NCBI GenBank assembly: GCA_009692205.1
Contig: SHZR01000024.1
Location: forward strand, 1 to 38,991
DNA length: 38,991 nt
Origin: Gemmatimonadota bacterium
GTDB taxonomy: Bacteria; Gemmatimonadota; Gemmatimonadetes; Longimicrobiales; Gaopeijiaceae
Direction of reading: 5' to 3'
A program made the position numbers and the translations under genes. Shown piece after piece: positions 1 to 10,258 of this stretch. A model generated the notes under the pieces. The model searched no databases and was not told the origin of the DNA. It was given only the letters and a program-made list of their open reading frames with translations. How positions within the stretch are numbered: position 1 is the stretch's first letter; the number at the start of each line of letters is the position of its first letter.

Positions 1-148
1 TGGCGGAGAAACAGTTCCGCAGGTTGGACGCACCCCACCTGCTCAGCGATGTGTTCGAGGGTAGGAAGTTCGTGGACGGAAAGCCCGTCCCGTCACAGCA
101 GCGGAAGGCAGCCGCCTGACTCGTTTACACACCTATTGACCCGACCTC
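1..148 (+). mobile_element. Right end of an IS256-family insertion sequence
   Basis: The window opens inside the 3' part of a transposase gene (stop at 117-119). About 5 bases after that stop, bases 124-148 begin TTTACACA and run through TTGACCC to CCTC. This resembles the terminal inverted repeats of many IS256-family elements. The element boundary is placed at about 148. The left end and target-site duplication lie outside the window, so the boundary is inferred from resemblance only. Confidence 0.5.
3..119 (+). CDS. IS256-family (mutator-type) transposase, C-terminal fragment
   Basis: This is an open frame without a start, cut by the window edge. It encodes about 38 residues ending at TGA 117-119. 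The tail carries FRRLDAPHLLSDVFEG followed by a short FVDGKPV stretch and an Ala-rich end. That matches the pattern at the C-terminus of IS256/mutator DDE transposases, where an (E/Q)xxWRxLxxPxLL segment is followed by a GxxFxDG stretch. The catalytic domain is outside the window, so the family call rests on this tail and on the terminal-repeat-like sequence just downstream. Whether the copy is intact cannot be judged. Confidence 0.5.
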   Translation, partial: AEKQFRRLDAPHLLSDVFEGRKFVDGKPVPSQQRKAAA

Positions 149-175
149 ATGAAGACCCGTGCCAGACTCTCTGCG

Positions 176-427
176 TTAGTCGGTCGGACCCTCGCGGTGA
201 CGCGGCGCGTACCCGGCACACCGCAGGACCGGCAGCGTCGGATATTTCGCATACGCGGGATCCGTCTGGGAGCGCTGGCAGAGCACGAAGCGCGACCCTC
301 GCCGGGTGTCGACCATGCGGAGGTGGCGGCACGAGCCACAGAGACCCGAGGGCCCCGCCCTCGGGACTCGCTCGCCGGTCAGGCTCGGATCCCCAGGTAC
401 CCGACCTGCCGCCCGCGATCGCCGCAC
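176..427 (-). CDS. Small Cys-rich conserved protein of unknown function
   Basis: The reading frame encodes up to 83 residues. The core runs CGSCRH, then RRGSRFVLCQRS, DPAYAKYP, LPVLRC and GYAP. The four cysteines and one His (C-x2-C-x-H ... C ... C) suggest a small metal-binding fold. I recall similar short proteins with LCxRSxxDPxxxxYPxLPVxxCxGY in many bacteria, but none with an assigned function. The gene follows pgeF on the same strand and overlaps its 3' end if GTG 427 is the start. A later non-canonical start (CTG at 382, overlapping the pgeF stop) is possible, because the N-terminal 20 residues look unconserved. The conserved core is far more protein-like than other short frames here. 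The IS256-type element ends about 27 bases beyond its stop. Confidence 0.55.
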   Translation of the reverse strand: MRRSRAAGRVPGDPSLTGERVPRAGPSGLCGSCRHLRMVDTRRGSRFVLCQRSQTDPAYAKYPTLPVLRCAGYAPRHREGPTD

Positions 428-1116
428 CGGTGCGAGAAGAGCCCACTGCCCGTGCAGCGCGTGCAGTGCTCGGAGACCGTGACGTTGGACGGATCCACGC
501 CCGCCTCGAGCGCCCGCCGGGCCAACACGTCCCTCAGGTCGAGCACCGTCGCTCTCGAGGGGACGGGCTCGCCGAGCGCCTCGAAGACCTCCGGTCCGAC
601 CTCGTAGCAGTCGCCGCAGATCGCGGGCCCGAGGTGCACGCGCAGCCCGCGCGCGTCGGAGTCACCCGACATCACCGCCAGTCCGCGCTCCAGCACTCCC
701 GCCGCGGTTCCGCGCCAGCCCGCGTGCAGAACCGCGACCGCGCGCTCCTCCGGATCCACCACGAAGATCGGGACGCAGTCGGCCGTCGCGACCGCGAGAA
801 GAAGACCGGCCTCGCTCGTCACGTGGCCGTCACACGGACTCACGATGCTGAGCCCCGCCGACGCACCTCCGTGCAAGCGCACGCCGGCCTCGTGGACCTG
901 CCGGGCGTGCACCGCCGCGCGCATCCCGGTCGCCGCCAGCAAGCGAGTCCAGCGCTCGTGCACGAGGTCGCTCGGCGACCCGCCGCTGAAGAGCCCCAGA
1001 TCGAACTCGTTGCCCGGCGCACCGCGAGTCGTCGTCCCTTGCATGAGCCATGGGAGCTCCGTCGCCCAGCCCGCGTGCACCAGCGCGGGAACGCTCGGAT
1101 CGTGGCCTTCGCGCAC
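379..1116 (-). CDS. pgeF: Peptidoglycan editing factor PgeF (YfiH / laccase-domain family)
   Basis: Members of this family (DUF152, YfiH) are zinc-binding cytoplasmic enzymes. In E. coli PgeF clears muropeptide precursors carrying L-Ser instead of L-Ala; related proteins are described as polyphenol oxidases or purine nucleoside phosphorylases. From GTG 1116 the protein has 245 residues, the usual size. The zinc ligands fit the E. coli spacing (71/107/124): H75 in ARQVHEAGV, C114 in ATADCVP and H131 in VLHAGWRG. The start is uncertain. GTG 1116 was chosen because it gives the family's usual short N-terminus; GTG 1155 and an ATG at 1278 are also in frame, but the latter would run into sucA. No clear Shine-Dalgarno was seen. 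The gene is divergent from sucA and followed by the small Cys-rich gene. Confidence 0.88.
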   Translation of the reverse strand: MREGHDPSVPALVHAGWATELPWLMQGTTTRGAPGNEFDLGLFSGGSPSDLVHERWTRLLAATGMRAAVHARQVHEAGVRLHGGASAGLSIVSPCDGHVTSEAGLLLAVATADCVPIFVVDPEERAVAVLHAGWRGTAAGVLERGLAVMSGDSDARGLRVHLGPAICGDCYEVGPEVFEALGEPVPSRATVLDLRDVLARRALEAGVDPSNVTVSEHCTRCTGSGLFSHRCGDRGRQVGYLGIRA

Positions 1117-1219
1117 GCGCCGCGCGCGCGCCGAGGCCGTCTCTTGGGGATTCACGCAGGGTGCTACCCGAGGCGCCTCGATTCGCGCCCACGGACTCCT
1201 ACGCCTCCGCCTGATGCCG

Positions 1220-1227
1220 TAGGTTAG
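1220..1227 (+). promoter_or_regulatory. Candidate -10/-7 element (TAGGTTAG) for sucA
   Basis: The TAGGTTAG box lies 37 bases before the sucA ATG in the 148-base divergent gap between pgeF and sucA. It fits the TAnnTT pattern seen before other genes here and resembles the TAnnTTTG element of Bacteroidota. No convincing -33/-35 partner was found. Confidence 0.3.
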
Positions 1228-1264
1228 AGCGGTTCCAGGCTCCTCCCGACAGCACATCAGGATC

Positions 1265-4147
<2,883 letters not shown>

Positions 4148-4165
4148 CCGCCGCGCTCACCACTT

Positions 4166-5155
4166 TCACCACTGAAGCAGGATCTTCCCGAAGCTCCGGT
4201 TCGACTCCATGAGGCGGTGAGCCTCGGCCGCCTCACTCGCCGGGAAGATGCGCTCGACCACCGGCGACAGTTCGCCCGTGGCGAAGCCCGGCAGCACGTC
4301 ACGGACGAACGCCACCGCGAGCTCGCGCTTCTCCGCCACGGGTCGCGCCCGGAGCACCGTCCCCCGGATGGAGGCTCGGCGACCCATGAGGGCGCGGAGA
4401 CTGATCGTCGCATCGGTCCCACCGGGCACCCCCACCACGATGTGCCGCCCACGCTCGGCGACGACGCGCTGGTTGCCCGCTAAGTAAGGCCCGCCGACGA
4501 GGTCGAGGATGACGTCGACGCCGCGCCCCCCCGTCAGCTCGAGCACGCGGTCCGGCCAGCGTTCGTCCGCGAGGACGCCGTGGTGCAATCCGAGCTCGAT
4601 GGAGCGCTCGAGCTTGTCCGGCGTCCTCGACGTGCCGATCACGGTGGCACCGGCCCTACGCGCGAGCTGCACGGCCGCCGTGCCGACCCCGCTGCCGACC
4701 GCGTGCACGAGGAGCGTCTCCCCAGCCGTCAGCCGCTCCTGCACGAACGCCGCGTCGAACGCGGTCATGAACACCTCGGGAATGGCGCCGGCCGTCGTGA
4801 GGGACATCCCGGGCGGAGCGGCGACGAGCGTCTCGCTCGGGGAGAGCGCGTACTCGGCGTATCCTCCCCCGCCGAGGATGCCCATCACGGCATCCCCTAC
4901 TGCCAGACCGCTCACGCCCTCGCCGAGCGCGTCCACCGTGCCAGCGAGCTCGAGCCCCAAAATGTCCGGCGGGCTGCCCGGCGGCGCGGGATAGCGCCCC
5001 ATGCGCTGGAGCAGATCCGCGCGGTTCAGTCCGGACGAGGCCACACGCACGCGTACCTCGCCGGGGCCGGGCTCTGGGCGCGGGACGTCCCGCAGCTCGA
5101 GCACCTCGGGGCCGCCCGGCCCGCTCATCACGACCGCCTTCATCATGTCGCTCAT
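4166..5155 (-). CDS. NAD(P)H:quinone oxidoreductase / PIG3-like zinc-free MDR
   Basis: This is a medium-chain dehydrogenase/reductase of the quinone oxidoreductase branch, expected to be a cytosolic NADPH-dependent reductase of quinones or enones. The N-terminus MKAVVMSGPGGPEVLELRDV and LNRADLLQRMGRYPAPPG are characteristic of the PIG3/QorA group. The Rossmann site appears as LVHAVGSGVGTAAVQLA, followed by GRGVDVILDLVGG. Structural-zinc cysteines of alcohol dehydrogenases are absent. From ATG 5155 the protein is 329 residues, the usual length; AAGG sits about 6 bases upstream. An earlier ATG at 5191 would overlap the divergent exonuclease gene. The two divergent genes share only about 30 bases. 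It is convergent with sucA, with an 18-base gap. Confidence 0.9.
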   Translation of the reverse strand: MSDMMKAVVMSGPGGPEVLELRDVPRPEPGPGEVRVRVASSGLNRADLLQRMGRYPAPPGSPPDILGLELAGTVDALGEGVSGLAVGDAVMGILGGGGYAEYALSPSETLVAAPPGMSLTTAGAIPEVFMTAFDAAFVQERLTAGETLLVHAVGSGVGTAAVQLARRAGATVIGTSRTPDKLERSIELGLHHGVLADERWPDRVLELTGGRGVDVILDLVGGPYLAGNQRVVAERGRHIVVGVPGGTDATISLRALMGRRASIRGTVLRARPVAEKRELAVAFVRDVLPGFATGELSPVVERIFPASEAAEAHRLMESNRSFGKILLQW

Positions 5156-5185
5156 AGAGTGCCTTGTAACTAGCTTGGCGGCGCC

Positions 5186-5980
5186 ATGCAACTACCGTTC
5201 GCGCTGGAGCGCCCGCTCGTCTTCTTCGATATCGAGACCACCGGCCTCGATCTGAAGAACGACCGAATCATCGAGCTCGCCTTCATCAAGATGACGCCCC
5301 AGGGCGACGTGCTCGAGCGAACACGTCGCTTCAACCCGGGCGTTCCGATCCCGGCGGAAGCGACCGCGGTGCACGGAATCACGGACGCGGACATCGCCGA
5401 CGAGGTGCCCTTCTGCCGGACGGCCCGGAGCCTCGCCGACGGGTTCGAGGGGTGCGACCTCGCGGGCTTCAACATCCGTCGGTTCGACCTGCACATGCTG
5501 ATCCACGAGTTCCGCCGCTGCGGGGTCGACTTCTCCCTCGAGGGACGACGCGTGCTCGACGTGCAGACCATCTTCCACCGCGAGGAGCGGCGGGACCTGT
5601 CGGCAGCGGCGCGGTTCTACCTGGGCCGCGAGCACGAGGAGGCTCACAGCGCGTTGGGCGACATCCGCACGGCCGCCGCGGTGCTGGGAGCCCAGCTCGA
5701 GCACTATCCGCACGTTCCTCGGGACCTGAACGGGCTTCATGAGTATTGCGATCAGTTCGCGCCCATCCGCACGGAGTTCGATCGCTGGTTTCGCGGACCG
5801 AACGAGGCGCGGGTCTTTGGCAGGGGGAAGCACCGCGGCCAGGCACTCACGGACGTGGCTCGGGACGCGCCCGACTATCTGCGGTGGATGCTCGGCGTCG
5901 AAGACATGGACGAGGAGGTCCTGAGCGTGGTCCGCGAGGCGCTCGGCGAAGGCGCACCCGCGGCGAGCGACTCACCGTGA
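5186..5980 (+). CDS. DEDDh 3'-5' exonuclease (DnaQ-like) with C-terminal DUF3820-like tail
   Basis: The protein is a DnaQ/RNase T-type exonuclease. Exo I is FFDIETTGL with D15 and E17, Exo II is AGFNIRRFDLHML, and Exo III is the DEDDh type with AHSALGDIRTA. After residue ~200 comes FGRGKHRGQALTDVA and then DYLRWML. That is the short basic/Trp module (DUF3820-like) often found at the end of stand-alone exonucleases and thought to help nucleic-acid binding. At 264 residues it is longer than the bare domain because of this tail. It lacks a polymerase or UvrC/GIY-YIG partner domain. Its stop overlaps the GTG of the cupredoxin gene (GTGA at 5977-5980), so the two are probably co-translated although functionally unrelated. 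TAGCTTGG lies only 7 bases before the ATG. Confidence 0.9.
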   Translation: MQLPFALERPLVFFDIETTGLDLKNDRIIELAFIKMTPQGDVLERTRRFNPGVPIPAEATAVHGITDADIADEVPFCRTARSLADGFEGCDLAGFNIRRFDLHMLIHEFRRCGVDFSLEGRRVLDVQTIFHREERRDLSAAARFYLGREHEEAHSALGDIRTAAAVLGAQLEHYPHVPRDLNGLHEYCDQFAPIRTEFDRWFRGPNEARVFGRGKHRGQALTDVARDAPDYLRWMLGVEDMDEEVLSVVREALGEGAPAASDSP

Positions 5981-6600
5981 AACGACTCGCCCTCTTCGCG
6001 ACCGCCCTGGCGGTCGCCTCGGCATGTGCCGACGCCCCGGCCGACGCCCCCGCCCCCGAAGCCGCACCCACTCCCCAGGGCATCTATGGAACCGCCCCTG
6101 GGGCGTTCGCAGGTACCCCTTCGGTGATCACGCTGCGCCCCGCCGGCGCCGCGGCCACCGAGCTCCCGCCGCGCGACAACCCACGGATGGACCAGCTAGG
6201 GTTGGCCTTCTCGCCCGGCCTGCTCGTGGTACGCGTAGGCGAGACCGTCACATTCACGAACAGCGAAACGGTTACACACAACGTGAAGTTGGCGCTCTCC
6301 GACAACGACTCGACGGTGATGGACGCCGAGACCGACCCGGGGGGCCGAGTGGACTTTCTGTTCGATCGGGAAAATGGTTACGAAGTGACGTGCGACCACC
6401 ACCCCGGCATGCGGGCGTTCATCTACGTCTCGTCCGCGCCCTACGCTACCTTCGCCGCCAACAACGGCAGTTTCCGGATCACCGACGTTCCTCCAGGTTT
6501 CTATACGCTCTCGGTCTGGAGCGTGGACCCGACCCGCCGGAGCGAGCGCGCCCTCGACGTGACCGGCCCGAGCACCGAGGTGAGCCTCGGTCCGGGCTGA
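5977..6600 (+). CDS. Cupredoxin-domain lipoprotein (methylamine-utilization/plastocyanin-like)
   Basis: From GTG 5977 the protein has 207 residues. The N-terminus is a lipoprotein signal (MKRLALFATALAVASAC, lipobox ASAC, Cys17), so the protein should be membrane-anchored outside the cytoplasm. The middle is a blue-copper cupredoxin fold: VGETVTFTNSETVTHNVKL supplies the first His, and EVTCDHHPGMRAFIYV supplies Cys, His and Met of a C-x2-H-x2-M type 1 site. The C-terminal third (SFRITDVPPGFYTLSVW) looks like a carboxypeptidase-regulatory beta domain, a pairing common in proteins labelled methylamine utilization protein. The likely role is periplasmic electron transfer or copper handling. It overlaps the exonuclease stop by 4 bases and precedes a small membrane protein. 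Confidence 0.85.
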   Translation: MKRLALFATALAVASACADAPADAPAPEAAPTPQGIYGTAPGAFAGTPSVITLRPAGAAATELPPRDNPRMDQLGLAFSPGLLVVRVGETVTFTNSETVTHNVKLALSDNDSTVMDAETDPGGRVDFLFDRENGYEVTCDHHPGMRAFIYVSSAPYATFAANNGSFRITDVPPGFYTLSVWSVDPTRRSERALDVTGPSTEVSLGPG

Positions 6601-6637
6601 TCCGCCGCCCCTCCCTCCCGCAACCACGAACCCGCCC

Positions 6638-7021
6638 ATGCTGCTCAGCGCACACTCCGGCCTTCGCTACCTGGTCCTGCTCCTCGGCCTGGTCGTCATC
6701 GCGTATGCCGCGCGCGGGATGATCACCAAGCGACCCTACGACAGCAGGATGCGCATTCTCGCGACGGCGTTTACGGGCATGCTCGACCTGACCGTGCTGC
6801 TCGGCGTCGCGAACCTCTTCACGCGCACGTTCTACCCCCAGCTCGCCGGCCACCTCACGATGATGGCGCTGGCGACGGCTATCGCCCACATCGTCTCCGT
6901 GGTGCAACGCAGACGCCCCCTGGAGCAACGGACGTACGCGCCGCATGTCGTCGGCACGCTCGTCGTGCTGGCGATCATTTCGTTCGGCATCTTAGCGATC
7001 GGCCGACCGATCGTCGGCTAG
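6638..7021 (+). CDS. Small integral membrane protein, four predicted helices
   Basis: The 127-residue protein is almost wholly hydrophobic, with about four transmembrane segments. It starts MLLSAHSGLRYLVLL and contains LTMMALATAIAHIVSVVQRRR. The conserved-looking histidines inside or next to helices (H6, one in AGHLTM, one in IAHIV) resemble small cytochrome-b-like or CopD-like membrane proteins, but I cannot name a family. It sits 37 bases after the copper lipoprotein and 7 bases before the patatin gene, so it is probably in the same transcript. A role with the cupredoxin in redox or copper chemistry at the membrane is only a guess. No Shine-Dalgarno was visible. Confidence 0.7.
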   Translation: MLLSAHSGLRYLVLLLGLVVIAYAARGMITKRPYDSRMRILATAFTGMLDLTVLLGVANLFTRTFYPQLAGHLTMMALATAIAHIVSVVQRRRPLEQRTYAPHVVGTLVVLAIISFGILAIGRPIVG

Positions 7022-7028
7022 ACCCAGC

Positions 7029-8216
7029 GTGACGCCTCTCCAACCCCTCGAGGTGCGACCCGACGCCAGTCGGTCCACGGGACCGGCCGACCTCGGCATC
7101 GTCATGAGCGGGGGCGGCGCACGCGCCGCCTACCAAGTGGGCTTCCTGAGATGCGTGGCCCGCCGCTTTCCTGAGCTGCGTATACCCTACGTGACCGGGG
7201 TGTCCGCCGGCGCGATCAACGCCGCACACCTCGCCTCGCATCACGGGACTTTCTTCCAGGCGATCCAGGAGCTGAGCGAGCTGTGGGGCAACCTGACCGT
7301 CCAGGACGTGTTTCGGACGGATGCGCGGTCGTTGGCCATGAACGCGGTCCGTTGGCTCCGTCAGCTCTCCTCCGGAGGCTCGGCGTCGCCGAAGCTGGTG
7401 CGGGGGCTCGTGGATACCGAGCCGCTGCGGGACTACCTGACCGAGGTCCTGCACGGCGTGGACGGCGAGCTGACGGGAGTCCGGCACAACCTCGACGCCG
7501 GCAGACTCAAGGCCGTAGCGATCAGCGGGACGAGCTACTCGACGGGGCGTTCGGTGACATGGATCCAGGGCCGCGACGTGAAGCTGTGGGAGCGGCCCGG
7601 GCGGATGCCGCGACTGGCGACGCTCACCGTCGAGCACATCATGGCTTCGGCGGCGCTGCCGCTCTTCTTCCCCGCCGTCGAGGTGGAGAGCGCCTGGTAC
7701 GGCGACGGCAGCATCCGCTTAGTCGCGCCGCTTTCGCCTGCGATTCACCTCGGGGCGCGGCGCATCATCGCGATTTCGACGCGCTACGCCGCGTCGCGCA
7801 CCGAGGAGCAAGAGCAGACGGTCTACGGCTACCCCCCGCCCGTGCAGGTGATGGGCATCTTACTGAACTCGATCTTCCTCGACCTTCTCGACCACGACGC
7901 CGTGCGGCTCGATCGTCTGAATCGGCTCATCGCGGGACTTCCCGTCGAGCAGCGGGGAGATCTCAATCCCATCAAGTTGCTCACGCTGCGCCCGTCCGCG
8001 GACCTCGGCAAGATGGCCAGCCGCTACGAGGCCGAGCTTCCGCGCTCCTTCCGGTTCCTCACGCGCGGCCTCGGCACGACACAGACACGCAGTCCCGACT
8101 TCCTCAGCCTGATCCTCTTCCATCCCGACTACCTGCGCTCCTTGATCGACATGGGCGAGCAGGACGCGGAGTCGAGGGCCGCAGAGATCGAGGCCTTCCT
8201 CAGTGCCGAGGGCTGA
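7029..8216 (+). CDS. Patatin-like phospholipase
   Basis: The protein is a serine lipid acyl hydrolase of the patatin/RssA class. The oxyanion-hole glycine stretch MSGGGARAAYQVGFLR (residues 26-41) is followed by the nucleophile elbow TGVSAGAINAAHL with Ser59. The dyad Asp is in WYGDGSIR, the usual DG(G/A/S) motif. The 395 residues match soluble bacterial patatins. No signal peptide was seen, so it is cytoplasmic or inner-face associated. The start is GTG 7029, 7 bases after the membrane-protein stop; no strong ribosome site is visible. The substrate cannot be deduced. Confidence 0.9.
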   Translation: MTPLQPLEVRPDASRSTGPADLGIVMSGGGARAAYQVGFLRCVARRFPELRIPYVTGVSAGAINAAHLASHHGTFFQAIQELSELWGNLTVQDVFRTDARSLAMNAVRWLRQLSSGGSASPKLVRGLVDTEPLRDYLTEVLHGVDGELTGVRHNLDAGRLKAVAISGTSYSTGRSVTWIQGRDVKLWERPGRMPRLATLTVEHIMASAALPLFFPAVEVESAWYGDGSIRLVAPLSPAIHLGARRIIAISTRYAASRTEEQEQTVYGYPPPVQVMGILLNSIFLDLLDHDAVRLDRLNRLIAGLPVEQRGDLNPIKLLTLRPSADLGKMASRYEAELPRSFRFLTRGLGTTQTRSPDFLSLILFHPDYLRSLIDMGEQDAESRAAEIEAFLSAEG

Positions 8217-8292
8217 CCGCCGCGGAGCTCGAAGCCGTTGGAGTGAGCACGGACCCCGGCTGCGACGTCCGCCGCTTCCCGGTCGGACCTGC

Positions 8293-8300
8293 TAGATTTT
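8293..8300 (+). promoter_or_regulatory. Candidate -10/-7 element (TAGATTTT) for the acyl-CoA dehydrogenase gene
   Basis: GCTAGATTTTCAGCC lies about 36 bases before ATG 8337, in a 120-base gap with no other gene. Nearly the same string (GCTAGCTTTTCAAGCC) precedes the lipoprotein gene at 32502, which supports a shared promoter element. No clear upstream hexamer was found. Confidence 0.38.
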
Positions 8301-8336
8301 CAGCCTGCCGTAGGTCGTCCTCATCGGGAGGCTGCG

Positions 8337-10253
8337 ATGACGAGCGATAGGAAGCTGGCGACCGAACTCGAGGCGAGAGAAGTCGCAGAGCACGCGCGCG
8401 AGGATTCCTGGGAGCGCCGGAGCTTCGCGGGCTCCCTCTTCGAGGGGAGCCCCCACCTCGACCTGGTGCACCCACACCCAACCTCCGACCCCGAGGAGCA
8501 GGCGCGCGGCGCCGCGTTCCTGCGGCGGCTGGAGCAGTTCGCCGCCGCGCACATCGACGGCGACGCGATCGACCGTGAGGGCTGGGTGCCGCAGGAGGTG
8601 CTCGACGGGCTCGCGGAGCTGGGTGCGTTCGGCATCAAGATTCCCGTGAAGTACGGTGGCCTCGGGCTCTCGCAGCTCACGTACGTGCGCGCGCTCGCGC
8701 TCGTAGGGTCCCGCTGTTCGGCGACCGGCGCATTCCTGTCCGCTCATCAGAGCATCGGCGTCCCCGGTCCGCTGCTCAAGTTCGGCACAGAGGAACAGAA
8801 GGCGCGCTACCTGCCCCGGCTCGCCAAAGGGGCTCTCTCGGCGTTCGCGCTCACCGAGAAGGACGTCGGCTCCGACCCGGCCAACATGTCGACGACGGCC
8901 GAGCTCGCGAAGGATGGCTCGCACTGGATCCTGAACGGCGAGAAGCTCTGGACGACGAACGGGCCGCGCGCCGACATCATCGTGGTGATGGCACGCACGC
9001 CTGCGAGGGACGGATCGAGCCGGAAGCCGATCACCGCGTTCATCGTGGAGACCGATTGGCCGGGCGTGGAGGTCGCACACGAGTGCTCGTTCATGGGCCT
9101 GCGCGGACTCTCGAACGGCATCCTGCGCTTCACCAACGTCAGAATCCCCCGCGAGAACCTCCTCTGGGACGAGGGGAAGGGCCTCAAGCTCGCCCTCATA
9201 ACCCTGAACACGGGGCGGCTCGCGCTTCCGGCGTTTTGCGCGGCCGCGGGCAAGGCATGCCTCGACATGCTGCGCGACTGGGCCTCTCACCGCGTGCAGT
9301 GGGGTCGCGCGGTGGGCAAGCACGACGCGGTGGCGCAGAAGCTCGGTGGCATGGCCGCCGACACGTTCGCGATGGAGTCGCTCGCCGAGCTCACGGCGGC
9401 AATGGCCGACACCCACCGCTTGGACATTCGGCTCGAGGCCGCGATCGCGAAGCTGTGGGCCAGCGAGGTCGGCTGGGCCGTTGTCCACGACGCGGTGCAG
9501 GTCCGTGGGGGGCGGGGCTACGAGACCCACGACTCGCTCCAGGCGCGTGGCGAGACGGCCTATCCAGTGGAGCGTTGGCTGCGGGACATGAGGATCAACA
9601 TGATCTTCGAGGGCTCGTCGGAGATCATGCGCTTGTTCATCGCGCGCGAGGCGGTCGATCTGCACCTGCGCGTCGCCGGAGATCTGGTGAACCCGAAGGC
9701 CCCGACGGGCGCCAGGCTCCGTGCGCTCGTCCGGGCCGCGCTCCACTACGCGTGGTGGTACCCCACCCGCTTCCTGGGATGGGGGTTCTGGCCCCGCCAC
9801 AGCTCGTTCGGGCGGCTCGCGCCACACGTGCGCTACATCGAGCGCGCGTCCCGCCGTCTGGCCCGTGCGACGTTCCACGCCATGGTGCGCTTCGGGCCCG
9901 CGCTGGAGAAGCGCCAGGCGGTGCTCGGCCGACTCGTCGACATCGGCGCGGACCTGTTCGTGATGACTGCGGTCGTGTCGCGTGCGCAGATGCTCGTCGC
10001 GGCGGGGAAGGATGCCTCTGCGTCCGACTTGGCCGACCTGCACTGCCGCCGCGCCCGCCGACGCATCGGAGACCGCTTCCGTGCTCTGCTCGCCAACGAC
10101 GACAAGGCCACCCATCTCGTCGCGAAACACTTCCTCGAGGGCGACCTGGTCTGGCTCGAGGGTGGGATCGTTCCGCTGGACGAATACCGCACCGGGGCAA
10201 CCGCGCCCACCGAGAAGCGGGTACCCGCGTGCGCGCCCGTGACGGTGGGCTAG
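8337..10253 (+). CDS. Acyl-CoA dehydrogenase, long form (VLCAD/ACAD9-like architecture)
   Basis: This FAD-dependent enzyme catalyses the first step of fatty-acid beta-oxidation. The ACAD core spans about residues 60-450: FGIKIPVKYGGLGLSQL, FALTEKDVGSDPANM (flavin/substrate loop), WILNGEKLWTTNG, then INMIFEGSSEIMRLFIAREA, whose Glu aligns with the catalytic base of medium- and very-long-chain enzymes. About 190 further residues follow, with an aromatic HYAWWYPTRFLGWGFW segment and helical repeats. This is the layout of VLCAD/ACAD9, whose C-terminal domain mediates membrane association. A well-placed Shine-Dalgarno (GGGAGG, 6 bases before ATG) makes the start secure. Substrate chain length is inferred only from architecture. 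Confidence 0.92.
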   Translation: MTSDRKLATELEAREVAEHAREDSWERRSFAGSLFEGSPHLDLVHPHPTSDPEEQARGAAFLRRLEQFAAAHIDGDAIDREGWVPQEVLDGLAELGAFGIKIPVKYGGLGLSQLTYVRALALVGSRCSATGAFLSAHQSIGVPGPLLKFGTEEQKARYLPRLAKGALSAFALTEKDVGSDPANMSTTAELAKDGSHWILNGEKLWTTNGPRADIIVVMARTPARDGSSRKPITAFIVETDWPGVEVAHECSFMGLRGLSNGILRFTNVRIPRENLLWDEGKGLKLALITLNTGRLALPAFCAAAGKACLDMLRDWASHRVQWGRAVGKHDAVAQKLGGMAADTFAMESLAELTAAMADTHRLDIRLEAAIAKLWASEVGWAVVHDAVQVRGGRGYETHDSLQARGETAYPVERWLRDMRINMIFEGSSEIMRLFIAREAVDLHLRVAGDLVNPKAPTGARLRALVRAALHYAWWYPTRFLGWGFWPRHSSFGRLAPHVRYIERASRRLARATFHAMVRFGPALEKRQAVLGRLVDIGADLFVMTAVVSRAQMLVAAGKDASASDLADLHCRRARRRIGDRFRALLANDDKATHLVAKHFLEGDLVWLEGGIVPLDEYRTGATAPTEKRVPACAPVTVG

Positions 10254-10258
10254 ACCGC

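Noticed and set aside
8292-10130. 612-codon minus-strand frame opposite the acyl-CoA dehydrogenase
   Set aside because: It is a compositional shadow: no family motifs, and the plus-strand gene has full ACAD signatures and a Shine-Dalgarno.
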